DNA from: Paludibacter sp.
GTDB taxonomy: Bacteria; Bacteroidota; Bacteroidia; Bacteroidales; Paludibacteraceae
DNA length: 16,823 bases
Reading direction: 5' to 3'
Assembly: GCA_028748945.1 (NCBI GenBank)
Contig: JAQTOL010000017.1
Location: 1-16,823 of the forward strand
The stretch's first letter is position 1; the number at the start of each line of letters is the position of its first letter. Below are positions 9,673-16,823 of the stretch, piece by piece. A program made the position numbers and the translations under genes. The notes beneath the pieces were generated by a model. It worked only from the letters and a program-made list of their open reading frames with translations. It did not search any database and was not told the DNA's origin.

Positions 9673-12093
9673 ATGTCGAAAAACCTTGTCATTGTCGAGT
9701 CACCAGCAAAAGCTAAAACGATAGAAAAATTTCTCGGAAAAGATTACCAGGTCATGTCCAGTTTCGGACATATCCGCGATTTGGCTGAGAAAGGCATCGG
9801 AATTGATTTTGAAAACAATTATCAGCCACAATATGTGGTTTCAACCGACAAGAAAAAAATAGTCTCGGAACTTAGAAAAGCAAGCAAAGATGCCGAAATG
9901 GTCTGGCTTGCTTCCGATGAAGACCGCGAGGGAGAAGCCATTGCCTGGCATTTATACGAAGAACTGAAACTAAAAAAAGAAAATACCCGTCGTATTGTTT
10001 TCCACGAAATCACCAAAGAAGCCATTCTTCATGCCATAGATAATCCCCGGGATATCGACATACATTTAGTTGATGCTCAGCAAGCCCGTCGTATACTCGA
10101 CCGGATTGTAGGTTTTGAACTCTCACCCATCCTCTGGAGAAAAATACGTCCATCGCTTTCTGCAGGCCGTGTTCAATCGGTTGCCGTCCGACTGATTGTT
10201 GAACGTGAACGTGAAATCAATCAATTTACTGCTGAAGCTACTTATCGGGTAAATGCCGTTTTTAAATCCTTCGATGTAAACGGTAAAGAGATAGAGCTAA
10301 AAGCGGAATTACAACAACGTTTTACGACCAAAGCTGAGGCTCAGGATTTTCTGGAAAAATGTACAAATGCGCAATTTAGCGTTGATAATATTGTTACCAG
10401 GCCGGCTAAAAAATCGCCCGCTCCTCCTTTTACCACTTCAACTCTGCAACAGGAAGCTGCCCGTAAGTTAGGGTTTTCAGTAGCACAGACCATGCAGGTT
10501 GCTCAACGCCTCTATGAAGCAGGTAAAATCACCTATATGCGTACCGACTCGGTAAACCTGTCCGATTTGGCATTGGGAACCTCCAAAGCTGAAATCATCA
10601 GCATGGCCGGTCAAAAATACGTTCATATCCGAAAGTTTAATACCAAAACCTTAGGAGCACAGGAAGCACACGAAGCAATTCGTCCGAGTTATATGAATGC
10701 TCATACCGTGGAAGGCTCTTCACAGGAAAAACGACTTTACGAATTGATATGGAAACGGACCATTGCTTCGCAAATGTCGGATGCCGAACTCGAAAAAACA
10801 TCCATTTATATCAGCATATCAGGCATTCAACATCAATTTGTGGCTTCGGGGGAAGTCATTGTGTTTGATGGTTTTCTAAAAGTCTACCTGGAATCGACCG
10901 ATGATGAATCGGATGCAGAAAATGAATCATTACTTCCCGCAATGAAAAACGGTGAAAAACTTTTGCCTGAAGAAATTGTGGCTCAACAACGTTTCTCACA
11001 AAAACCGCCCCGCTACGGTGAAGCCAGCCTTGTACGCAAACTGGAAGAACTCGGCATTGGTCGTCCGTCTACCTATGCTCCCACAATTTCTACCATACAA
11101 AATCGTTTATATGTGGAAAAGGGTGACCGTGAAGCTTACAAACGTGATTTCAATGTTCTTAAACTGAAAGCCGGTAAAATTACTGATAAGATTAAAATTG
11201 AAAATACCGGTGCCGAAAAATCTAAACTCTTCCCAACAGATATAGGTTTGGTAGTGACTGATTTTTTAATTGAAAACTTTCCGGATGTGTTGAATTACAA
11301 TTTTACAGCCGATGTTGAAAAAGAATTTGATAACATTGCTGATGGTGATATAAAATGGACGGCTTCCATCGATAAGTTTTACAAAAAATTCCATCCCATT
11401 GTAGAAGATACGATGAAAAATTCCGAACGCCAGGTGGGTGAACGGGTTTTGGGAACGGATCCGAAAAGTGGGCGTCAACTTTCGGTAAAAATTGGAAAAT
11501 ACGGACCTTTGGCACAGATTGGAACCGTAGAAGAAGAAGAAAAACCTGTTTTTGCATCACTTCGTCGCGACCAATCCATCGAAAGTATAAGTTTTGAAGA
11601 TGCTCTTGAATTATTCAAATTGCCCCGCCAGATTGGAGAATTTGAAGACAAAGTTATGACTGTAGCTATTGGTCGCTTTGGACCCTATATACGTCACGAT
11701 GGATCATTTTATTCGCTGCCGAAAACCGATGACCCTATGGAAGTTTCGGCTGATCGTGCCATTGAAATAATTGAAGAAAAACGGGAAGTTGAGAAAAACC
11801 GTATTATACAGACTTTGGGAGCTGAGGATGAAATTCAGGTTTTGAATGGTCGTTTCGGACCTTATTTCACCCGTGACAAGGTAAACTACAAAATACCAAA
11901 GGGAACCGATCCAAACTCGCTTACGCTTGAAAAATGTCTGGAATTGATCGCAGCACAGCCCGATGCCGCCACGAAAAAGAAACCTTTCGGACGCAAAACA
12001 GCTGCTGCAAAACCGGCCAGGGAAAAAACACCTGCAAAGGCTAAACCAAAAGCGAAAGCCAAAACTAAAGCTAAGCCAAAGGCTAAAAAGTGA
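9673..12093 (+). CDS. topA: DNA topoisomerase I (type IA)
   Basis: This 806-residue enzyme relaxes negatively supercoiled DNA through a transient 5'-phosphotyrosine bond. The Toprim domain opens with VIVESPAKAKTIEKFLG (Glu9) and has the metal-binding DEDREGE at 82-88. ELSPILWRKIRPSLSAGRVQS and the active-site ITYMRTDSVNLS (Tyr288) follow, then EAHEAIRPS and LEELGIGRPSTYAPTIS. After the core there are no four-Cys zinc fingers. Instead there are at least three repeats of the toprim C-terminal type (SVKIGKYGPLAQIG, TVAIGRFGPYIRHDG, VLNGRFGPYFTRD), followed by a Lys/Ala/Pro-rich tail of about 40 residues likely to grip DNA. This is the arrangement expected for Bacteroidota. The ATG at 9673 directly precedes the conserved N terminus. 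No clear terminator separates it from the next gene. Confidence 0.97.
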   Translation: MSKNLVIVESPAKAKTIEKFLGKDYQVMSSFGHIRDLAEKGIGIDFENNYQPQYVVSTDKKKIVSELRKASKDAEMVWLASDEDREGEAIAWHLYEELKLKKENTRRIVFHEITKEAILHAIDNPRDIDIHLVDAQQARRILDRIVGFELSPILWRKIRPSLSAGRVQSVAVRLIVEREREINQFTAEATYRVNAVFKSFDVNGKEIELKAELQQRFTTKAEAQDFLEKCTNAQFSVDNIVTRPAKKSPAPPFTTSTLQQEAARKLGFSVAQTMQVAQRLYEAGKITYMRTDSVNLSDLALGTSKAEIISMAGQKYVHIRKFNTKTLGAQEAHEAIRPSYMNAHTVEGSSQEKRLYELIWKRTIASQMSDAELEKTSIYISISGIQHQFVASGEVIVFDGFLKVYLESTDDESDAENESLLPAMKNGEKLLPEEIVAQQRFSQKPPRYGEASLVRKLEELGIGRPSTYAPTISTIQNRLYVEKGDREAYKRDFNVLKLKAGKITDKIKIENTGAEKSKLFPTDIGLVVTDFLIENFPDVLNYNFTADVEKEFDNIADGDIKWTASIDKFYKKFHPIVEDTMKNSERQVGERVLGTDPKSGRQLSVKIGKYGPLAQIGTVEEEEKPVFASLRRDQSIESISFEDALELFKLPRQIGEFEDKVMTVAIGRFGPYIRHDGSFYSLPKTDDPMEVSADRAIEIIEEKREVEKNRIIQTLGAEDEIQVLNGRFGPYFTRDKVNYKIPKGTDPNSLTLEKCLELIAAQPDAATKKKPFGRKTAAAKPAREKTPAKAKPKAKAKTKAKPKAKK

Positions 12094-12187
12094 TATTAGC
12101 CCCCGACGTTATATTAATCAATTTCTTTATAACAAGTAGAAAAACTTTTAATAAAACGAAGTAAATAACAAACAACAACCCAATCAA

Positions 12188-13228
12188 ATGAAAAAGATAA
12201 TCTTACTATCTGCAATATTTGTGCTGGCCCTGAACGTTTCAGCACAAGTTCCATTTTCGCTTACCGAAGGTGAATGCGCTATTGTGTATGCTTTGCCGAA
12301 AACCGAAATTTGCATAGAAGTGCAAACGGAAAAAGTAACGCAAACACCGGGTATGTTTTATCGTTATTCTGAACGCTATCTGGGAACAACCAAAGTAATT
12401 ACAACTGAAAAAACCGTATACCGCCTGAAAAGTCTGATGGTAAAACCACGGGCCATTCCAGATCCCAACCGTACTTTTAAATTTATTCAAAACAAAAATT
12501 CCGGTTCATTTCAATTATCGGTAAACTCACAAGGTCTGCTTTGCGGTGTAAATGTTCCTTGCCAGCCTGAAGCTAAGCCTGTTGAAAATTCCACGATACC
12601 GCCAATTGAAAAAACAGAATCTCCATCCTTACTTCCATTGGGTGAAGAATATATGATGGCAGGATCTGAAGCTAAACTGGCTGAAGGAGCAGCCAAACAA
12701 ATTTATCATATTCGTGAAAGCCGGCTGGGATTAATGACAGCCGATGTGGATAAACTACCCGCTGATGGAGCTTCATTTTCGGCCATGCTGGAAGGACTCA
12801 ATAAAAAAGAAAGCGAGCTGACTGAACTTTTTGTAGGAAAGACAACGACTGAAACACAATCTCAGCAAATCATTCTTACACCGGATTCAGCTATGACCAA
12901 TCAGGTTTTATTTCGTGTGTCTGCTTTGAGAGGACTCGTTGCAGCCGATGATCTGGGCGGCTCTCCCTATTATATCAATATTAAACCGACGGTTACCCGT
13001 GTAGTTACAGCCGATTCAAAATCAAAACCAGAAGTAGCCGCACTTTATACCATTTTCCCCGCAGCTACACAAGTAACAATTGGAGATGGTATCAATACTT
13101 ATTTTTCCGGACAATTCTTCATTCCTCAATTTGGTAAGATTGTTCCTGTTTCCGAAAATGTGTTTAAACAAAAGAACCTGAAAATCCGAATCGATCAACA
13201 AACCGGAAGACTCCTGGAAATAGAATAG
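12188..13228 (+). CDS. Exported DUF4831 family protein
   Basis: This 346-residue protein has a signal peptide (1-19, cut after NVSA). The mature part starts with a block I recognise as DUF4831: YALPKTEICIEV, then TPGMFYRYSERYLG and a later RAIPDPNRTF. The C-terminal half holds repeated beta-type segments and NVFKQKNLKIRIDQQTGRLLEIE. No catalytic motif or transmembrane helix beyond the signal is visible, and no lipobox Cys follows the cleavage site. The function is unknown; a periplasmic or outer-envelope protein is the most that can be inferred. It starts 94 bp after topA on the same strand with no terminator between, so readthrough from topA is possible. A strong hairpin lies just after its stop. 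Confidence 0.85.
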   Translation: MKKIILLSAIFVLALNVSAQVPFSLTEGECAIVYALPKTEICIEVQTEKVTQTPGMFYRYSERYLGTTKVITTEKTVYRLKSLMVKPRAIPDPNRTFKFIQNKNSGSFQLSVNSQGLLCGVNVPCQPEAKPVENSTIPPIEKTESPSLLPLGEEYMMAGSEAKLAEGAAKQIYHIRESRLGLMTADVDKLPADGASFSAMLEGLNKKESELTELFVGKTTTETQSQQIILTPDSAMTNQVLFRVSALRGLVAADDLGGSPYYINIKPTVTRVVTADSKSKPEVAALYTIFPAATQVTIGDGINTYFSGQFFIPQFGKIVPVSENVFKQKNLKIRIDQQTGRLLEIE

Positions 13229-13241
13229 AAATACCCAATAA

Positions 13242-13277
13242 AAAACGCTCCTGAAAATAAATTTTCAGGAGCGTTTT
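13242..13277. terminator. Bidirectional hairpin terminator, DUF4831 gene / cold-shock gene
   Basis: A perfect 17-bp inverted repeat (13242-13258 pairing with 13261-13277) has only AA between the arms. The ends are AAAACG and CGTTTT, giving a U-run on both strands. It is 13 nt after the DUF4831 gene stop and 71 nt from the stop of the convergent cold-shock gene. Confidence 0.9.
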
Positions 13278-13348
13278 AATTTGGTAAAAAAAGGTCCGGC
13301 ATTGCTGACAGACTTTTCTGACTTGAAAAACGTCAATTAGTATATATA

Positions 13349-13540
13349 CTAAATTACTTTGACATTTACTGCATTCAATCCTTTTTTGCCTTCTTGCAAA
13401 TCAAATTCTACGGTATCACCTTCACGAATTTGATCAATTAATCCAGAAATGTGTACAAAATGTTCTTTGTTCGAACCTTCTTCACTAATAAACCCAAAAC
13501 CTTTTGATTCATTGAAGAATTTTACTGTTCCTTTACTCAT
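13349..13540 (-). CDS. Cold-shock domain protein (CspA family)
   Basis: This 63-residue protein is a single OB-fold cold-shock domain that binds single-stranded RNA or DNA and loosens RNA structure. RNP1 is KGFGFI (13-18) and RNP2 is HFVHIS (27-32). The start MSKGTVKFFNESKGFGFI and the end KKGLNAVNVKVI are typical. The length is slightly below the usual 65-70 residues, with a short loop after RNP2. The ATG at 13540 is the only sensible start. The predicted promoter leaves a leader of only about 20 nt, unlike the long thermosensing leader of E. coli cspA, so cold induction by a leader switch is not suggested here. Confidence 0.96.
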   Translation of the reverse strand: MSKGTVKFFNESKGFGFISEEGSNKEHFVHISGLIDQIREGDTVEFDLQEGKKGLNAVNVKVI

Positions 13541-13568
13541 TGTTAATGTTTTAATAATTATTGAATCG

Positions 13569-13576
13569 CAAAGATA
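13569..13576 (-). promoter_or_regulatory. Putative -7 box of the cold-shock gene
   Basis: The minus strand reads TATCTTTG, an exact TAnnTTTG match, placing the transcription start about 20 nt before the ATG at 13540. A clear -33 TTTG is not visible. Confidence 0.5.
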
Positions 13577-13696
13577 GTGTATTATAATTACATATCGTTA
13601 TCTTTTGGAAATAAAATGTTGTTTTTGTGTTAAATATTATACTTATGGCTAATAATTATTAAGTTACAGTCAAAAAAAAATAAATTAAAATCATTT

Positions 13697-13713
13697 CAGG
13701 ATACTTAATCCTG
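13697..13713 (-). terminator. Possible weak terminator after the SDR gene
   Basis: CAGGAT and ATCCTG form a 6-bp stem with a 5-nt loop, about 55 nt past the SDR stop. On the minus strand it is followed by a T-rich tract including eight consecutive T. The stem is short, so confidence is low. Confidence 0.35.
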
Positions 13714-13768
13714 TCAAAACACCCTGTTTTTCTTGCTGTGTAAGAAACGAATATTCAAATGACCTATA

Positions 13769-14548
13769 TTATTTTTCTTTTAATTTCATTTTGGCGACTG
13801 CTGTAATAATATTCCTTGGTGCCATTCGAAGAGATTGAACCAGAATATTATTCATAAATCCATGAATGACAACTATTTTTCCTTTCATCATTTTTTCATA
13901 TCCAAATTCAGCCACTTCCCGGGAAGATGCAATTTGTTTACCAGTGAATAATCGACTTTTTTCAAGAGCTGCCGCCTTTCTAAAACCTGTAGCAGTAGCA
14001 CCCGGACATAAAACGGTTACTGTGACTCCTGTTCCTTTCAACTCATTTGCTATTGATTCCGAGAAACTCAACACGAAAGCTTTTGATGCAAAATAAACCG
14101 ACATTCCCGGACCCGGTTGGAAAGCAGCTGTTGAAGCCACATTCAATATCTTTCCCGATTTGCTTTTTATCATGTCCGGTAAAAACAAACGGGTCAAATG
14201 CGCTAAAGCTATCACATTCAGATTAATCATTTCCGATTGCTTTTCCCAGTTACATTCGGCAAAAACACCAAAATCGCCAAATCCCGCATTGTTTATCAGA
14301 AAATCAATGTGAATCTTTTTGTCTTTTAGCTCATTAAATATTTTTTTCGGAGCATCAGTATCGGATAAATCCAGGCTAATGTTATAAACCGAAATTCCGA
14401 ACTGGGTCTCCAATTCCAGTTTTAATGCATCCAATTTTTCTTTAGTTCTGGCTATCAAAACTAAGTTATCACCTTTTGAAGCATGAATATGAGCTAATTC
14501 CATGCCAATTCCACCAGAAGCTCCGGTAATTAACGCTGTTTGTTTCAT
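13769..14548 (-). CDS. Short-chain dehydrogenase/reductase (classical SDR)
   Basis: This 259-residue cytoplasmic oxidoreductase has a Rossmann fold. The nucleotide-binding TGASGGIG is at 8-15. An Arg in LVLIARTKEKL after the second strand hints at NADP(H) preference. NNAG follows, then the catalytic Ser139 (NVASTAAF) and Tyr152/Lys156 (YFASK), and VLCPGATATGF. The motif spacing and length match the classical family, close to the DltE/YqjQ-like group often annotated as an SDR of unknown substrate. The Lys/Arg-rich C terminus (PRNIITAVAKMKLKEK) with MNNILVQSLRM before it could be a membrane-touching end. It lies 118 bp downstream of the AlkZ-like gene on the same strand, with its own weak promoter box. 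The substrate is not predictable. Confidence 0.92.
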   Translation of the reverse strand: MKQTALITGASGGIGMELAHIHASKGDNLVLIARTKEKLDALKLELETQFGISVYNISLDLSDTDAPKKIFNELKDKKIHIDFLINNAGFGDFGVFAECNWEKQSEMINLNVIALAHLTRLFLPDMIKSKSGKILNVASTAAFQPGPGMSVYFASKAFVLSFSESIANELKGTGVTVTVLCPGATATGFRKAAALEKSRLFTGKQIASSREVAEFGYEKMMKGKIVVIHGFMNNILVQSLRMAPRNIITAVAKMKLKEK

Positions 14549-14617
14549 GTATTTTTATTTTATTATATCATTTCTGCCAATATAAACGGTTTCAACTAAT
14601 TAAAGTTCCTTATATAG

Positions 14618-14625
14618 CAAATATA
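14618..14625 (-). promoter_or_regulatory. Possible -7 box for the SDR gene
   Basis: The minus strand reads TATATTTG, matching TAnnTTTG, about 70 nt before the SDR start. The surrounding sequence is very AT-rich and no -33 element is clear. Confidence 0.35.
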
Positions 14626-14666
14626 TTAAACATTTTCTTTCAGTTTTAAATTACAAGTTTCATGTT

Positions 14667-15752
14667 TTATAAATTATCATCACAAATCAAATCTAATGTT
14701 TTTCGATAGAAATGAGTAAGAAACAAGGTTGACTTTTCAACAAGAACTTTTGTTCCTTTATCTTGCATTTGAAAAAAGTCAGTCTCGATAATAATTTTAT
14801 CTTTTTTCAACGTTCGTTTCCACAAACCGACTACTTGTCCGTTCAAAACAATTACAGGCCTGAAAATCCCATTATCAGATACTGCTTTTTTATTATCTGT
14901 CAATGAAAGAGATGCACTCCGATCTCTGTAACTGATAAGAAATTCGTCGAAGGCTGGTAAAAAATGCACGGAAGTGTTGTTTTTACATTCTGAAAATGAA
15001 TTTTTCATCCAATATTTTTCAGAATTTATTGTTTCGGAGATAAGCGTTGGTTTAATTAATTCCAACGCATGAACTGCTTCGGTAGCAGATAAACCCGACC
15101 ACCAAATAAAATCCTTTAATGTTGCCGGACAATGGCTTGTGAAATAACGTTTTGCCAATTCTGCTAATGCTTCATCTCTTGCAATTATCTTTTTATTGGG
15201 AACTCTATCGTAAAGTAAAGCATAGGTTTGCTTTTTAGCTTTTATCGGACCACTGCAAATAATTCCTTCCAATTCGGCCTGAATCAGGAGATGTGATAAC
15301 CTGTTATCGGCAACATTTATTTGGGCTTTATTCAATTCTGTAGCCAATTCTTCCCTTGTCAGATATTTTTCTCTTGAAAGAGCTGTTTCAATTATGGAGT
15401 TACTCTTTGTCAGAAGTTCAGGTGTTAGTTCTAACTGCCTGAGACTGGATGTCATGGAAGATTTTATTCTCCGGACTGTAAGGTCAAGCATCCAGTAGAT
15501 ATCTTCTGCGGGAACAAAATGCCAGGTCGGACGCAATACATGAGTTCTGAGAATTTCGGCATTATTAAAAGCCGATTCAATCTTTTCTTCCGTTGAATTT
15601 AAAACCCGGATCCCAATCGCTAATTTTGCCATTGAATAATCCTGTGCCTGCATCGCCCCCATCCAACCAACAAGTTCTTTTGCGGTTTTGAATGCTGTAC
15701 CAACAATTTTCTGGTTGACAATTCGGCAATTTGAAATTTCATTTAATGTCAT
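14667..15752 (-). CDS. AlkZ-like winged-helix DNA-binding protein (HTH_42 / PF06224 family)
   Basis: This 361-residue protein fits the winged-helix family that includes the DNA glycosylases AlkZ and AlkX (YcaQ), which remove bulky or crosslinked alkylated bases. Near the N terminus GWMGAMQAQDYSMAKLAIGIR carries Q35-A-Q37, corresponding to the catalytic QxQ motif of AlkZ-type enzymes; YcaQ-type enzymes have QxD. LRPTWHFVPAEDIYWML is a family hallmark. Helical segments containing LTREELATELNKA and LKDFIWWSGLS follow, then a C-terminal beta region with HFLPAFDEFLISYRDRS and NGIFRPVIVLNGQVVGLWKRTL. I chose the ATG at 15752, two residues before the family-like LNEIS start; the frame extends to a TTG at 15800. 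Glycosylase activity is inferred, since many genomic members are untested. Confidence 0.85.
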   Translation of the reverse strand: MTLNEISNCRIVNQKIVGTAFKTAKELVGWMGAMQAQDYSMAKLAIGIRVLNSTEEKIESAFNNAEILRTHVLRPTWHFVPAEDIYWMLDLTVRRIKSSMTSSLRQLELTPELLTKSNSIIETALSREKYLTREELATELNKAQINVADNRLSHLLIQAELEGIICSGPIKAKKQTYALLYDRVPNKKIIARDEALAELAKRYFTSHCPATLKDFIWWSGLSATEAVHALELIKPTLISETINSEKYWMKNSFSECKNNTSVHFLPAFDEFLISYRDRSASLSLTDNKKAVSDNGIFRPVIVLNGQVVGLWKRTLKKDKIIIETDFFQMQDKGTKVLVEKSTLFLTHFYRKTLDLICDDNL

Positions 15753-15830
15753 CAATTTCTTGTACTTAAAAATAATGTTCGACTTTTTTTTCCAATCCAA
15801 TAACTATACAGTTTTTCAGTTTTCGGATAA

Positions 15831-15838
15831 CAAAGATA
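15831..15838 (-). promoter_or_regulatory. Putative -7 box of the AlkZ-like gene
   Basis: The minus strand reads TATCTTTG, an exact TAnnTTTG match and identical to the cold-shock gene's box. The predicted leader is about 70 nt. No clear -33 TTTG lies upstream. Confidence 0.45.
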
Positions 15839-15971
15839 GAAATTTAATTTTTTAAAAAGATACGAATAATTTATAAAGCCATTCCAAAAAGTGAGCAAAT
15901 TAGCTTTATTGCCATTTTTATTTCAGGTGCTGATTTTAAACACATTATTTTGATAAAGCAATTTGTAGTGC

Positions 15972-16000
15972 TGTGAAAAGCATTTTTTTTTGTACCTTTG
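15972..16000 (+). promoter_or_regulatory. Putative ychF promoter
   Basis: TACCTTTG (15993-16000) is an exact match to the Bacteroidota -7 consensus. TGTG (15972-15975), 17 nt upstream, is a weak -33 candidate. Transcription would begin near 16007, giving a leader of about 150 nt. The bases after the box (CAGCCCGAA) resemble those at the topA promoter. Confidence 0.55.
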
Positions 16001-16158
16001 CAGCCCGAAAAATATCGAATCATGAATTTTGAATTGATTGTTGGTGAAGGAAATATATTATTTCAAAAGCATTTAAAAACAACCGAATTCACAAATCAAC
16101 GATTCAATTGGTTACTCTATATCAATTTCAGACGTTTAAACTTTCAAATTAATAAAAT

Positions 16159-16823
16159 ATGGCTCTTCAATGCGGTATTGTAGGATTGCCCAATGTAGGT
16201 AAATCTACTTTATTCAACTGTTTATCAAATGCTAAAGCACAGGCTGCAAATTTTCCTTTTTGTACGATAGAACCCAACGTGGGTGTTATTACTGTACCCG
16301 ATGAGCGGCTGAATAAACTGGCGGAATTGGTTCACCCAAAACAAATTGTACCAACCACTGTGGAAATTGTGGATATTGCCGGATTGGTAAAAGGGGCCAG
16401 CAAAGGCGAAGGATTGGGCAATAAATTTTTAGCCAATATCCGCGAAACGGATGCTATTTTGCACGTTTTACGTTGTTTTGATGATGACAATATCACACAC
16501 GTGGATGGAAGTATTAATCCTGTTCGCGATAAAGAAATTATTGATACCGAGCTGCAATTGAAAGATTTGGAAACGGTTGAAAGCAGAATCAATAAAGTTC
16601 AGAAACAAGCTCAAACCGGTGGCGACAAGCAAGCAAAAGTGATTTATGATATTTATGTTCAGTACAAAAATGCATTATTGCAGGGTAAATCAGCCCGTAC
16701 AGTAAAACTGGATCCACTGGATAAAAAACTGGTAAAAGATTTATACCTGCTTACCGACAAACCCGTAATGTATGTATGCAATGTGGATGAAGCTTCCGCG
16801 ACTAAAGGAAACGCTTATGTTGA
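16159..16823 (+). CDS. ychF: Ribosome-binding ATPase YchF (Obg-family), 3' end cut by the window edge
   Basis: The frame starts at ATG 16159 (MALQCGIVGLPNVGKSTLFN) and stays open to the last base, giving 221 codons of a protein normally about 365 residues long. YchF is a cytoplasmic P-loop ATPase related to Obg GTPases that binds ribosomes and is implicated in translation and oxidative-stress responses. The P-loop GLPNVGKST is at 9-17. DIAGLVKGASKGEGLGNKFL (from D72) is the G3 and switch region. The specificity motif reads NVDE (208-211) rather than the NKxD of GTPases, as expected for an ATP-preferring YchF. Residues about 125-190 are the inserted coiled-coil domain (DLETVESRINKVQKQ). The C-terminal TGS domain is beyond the window. 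Confidence 0.96.
   Translation, partial: MALQCGIVGLPNVGKSTLFNCLSNAKAQAANFPFCTIEPNVGVITVPDERLNKLAELVHPKQIVPTTVEIVDIAGLVKGASKGEGLGNKFLANIRETDAILHVLRCFDDDNITHVDGSINPVRDKEIIDTELQLKDLETVESRINKVQKQAQTGGDKQAKVIYDIYVQYKNALLQGKSARTVKLDPLDKKLVKDLYLLTDKPVMYVCNVDEASATKGNAYV

Larger units (their letters stand above)
15753..16158. other. 406-bp divergent spacer between the AlkZ-like gene and ychF
   Basis: It holds one -7 box per direction (15831-15838 leftward, 15993-16000 rightward), with AT-rich sequence and no gene-like frame between them. The right part would be a 150-nt ychF leader containing a 53-codon open frame (16022-16183) that overlaps the ychF start out of frame. Its product resembles nothing I know, so it is not called as a gene. 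Confidence 0.6.

Overview
The window looks like chromosome of a member of the Bacteroidota, most likely the order Bacteroidales. Supporting signs are the AT-rich spacers with TAnnTTTG-type -7 promoter boxes, the near absence of Shine-Dalgarno sequences, a Bacteroidales-type DUF4831 protein, a TopA ending in toprim-associated repeats and a lysine-rich tail instead of zinc fingers, and exported glycoside hydrolases typical of polysaccharide utilisation. The genus cannot be fixed from the sequence alone.

Layout. Positions 1-2682 (+) hold the end of a carbohydrate cluster: a GH43 glycosidase cut by the window edge, then a GH51 alpha-L-arabinofuranosidase 17 bp downstream. A perfect 17-bp hairpin separates this pair from two convergent minus-strand membrane-protein genes: a divergent CDF-type cation transporter (2772-3410) and a DUF418 protein (3484-4650). 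From 5000 to 9231 (+) come two more exported glycosidases: a GH43 of the exo-beta-1,3-galactanase type and a GH2 beta-galactosidase, closed by a hairpin terminator. The housekeeping gene topA (9673-12093) and an exported DUF4831 protein (12188-13228) follow, ending at a second perfect 17-bp hairpin shared with a convergent cold-shock protein gene. Further minus-strand genes are a short-chain dehydrogenase (13769-14548) and an AlkZ-like winged-helix protein (14667-15752). The latter is divergent from ychF, which starts at 16159 and runs off the right edge.

How the genes fit together. The four glycosidases are chemically consistent with trimming an arabinose-decorated galactan such as type II arabinogalactan: GH43/GH51 would remove arabinofuranose, the galactanase-like GH43 would release galactose from a beta-1,3 backbone, and GH2 would remove beta-galactose. 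No SusC/SusD or sensor gene is visible, so this would be the edge or satellite part of such a locus. The substrate is inferred from families, not shown. The rest of the window is ordinary housekeeping and accessory sequence. I see no mobile element, CRISPR array, tRNA or rRNA, and no clear new multi-gene system. The best second-look items are the galactanase-like GH43 with a Gln where other GH43 enzymes use an Asp base, the AlkZ-like protein with an intact QxQ motif, and the CDF-type protein with an altered metal site.
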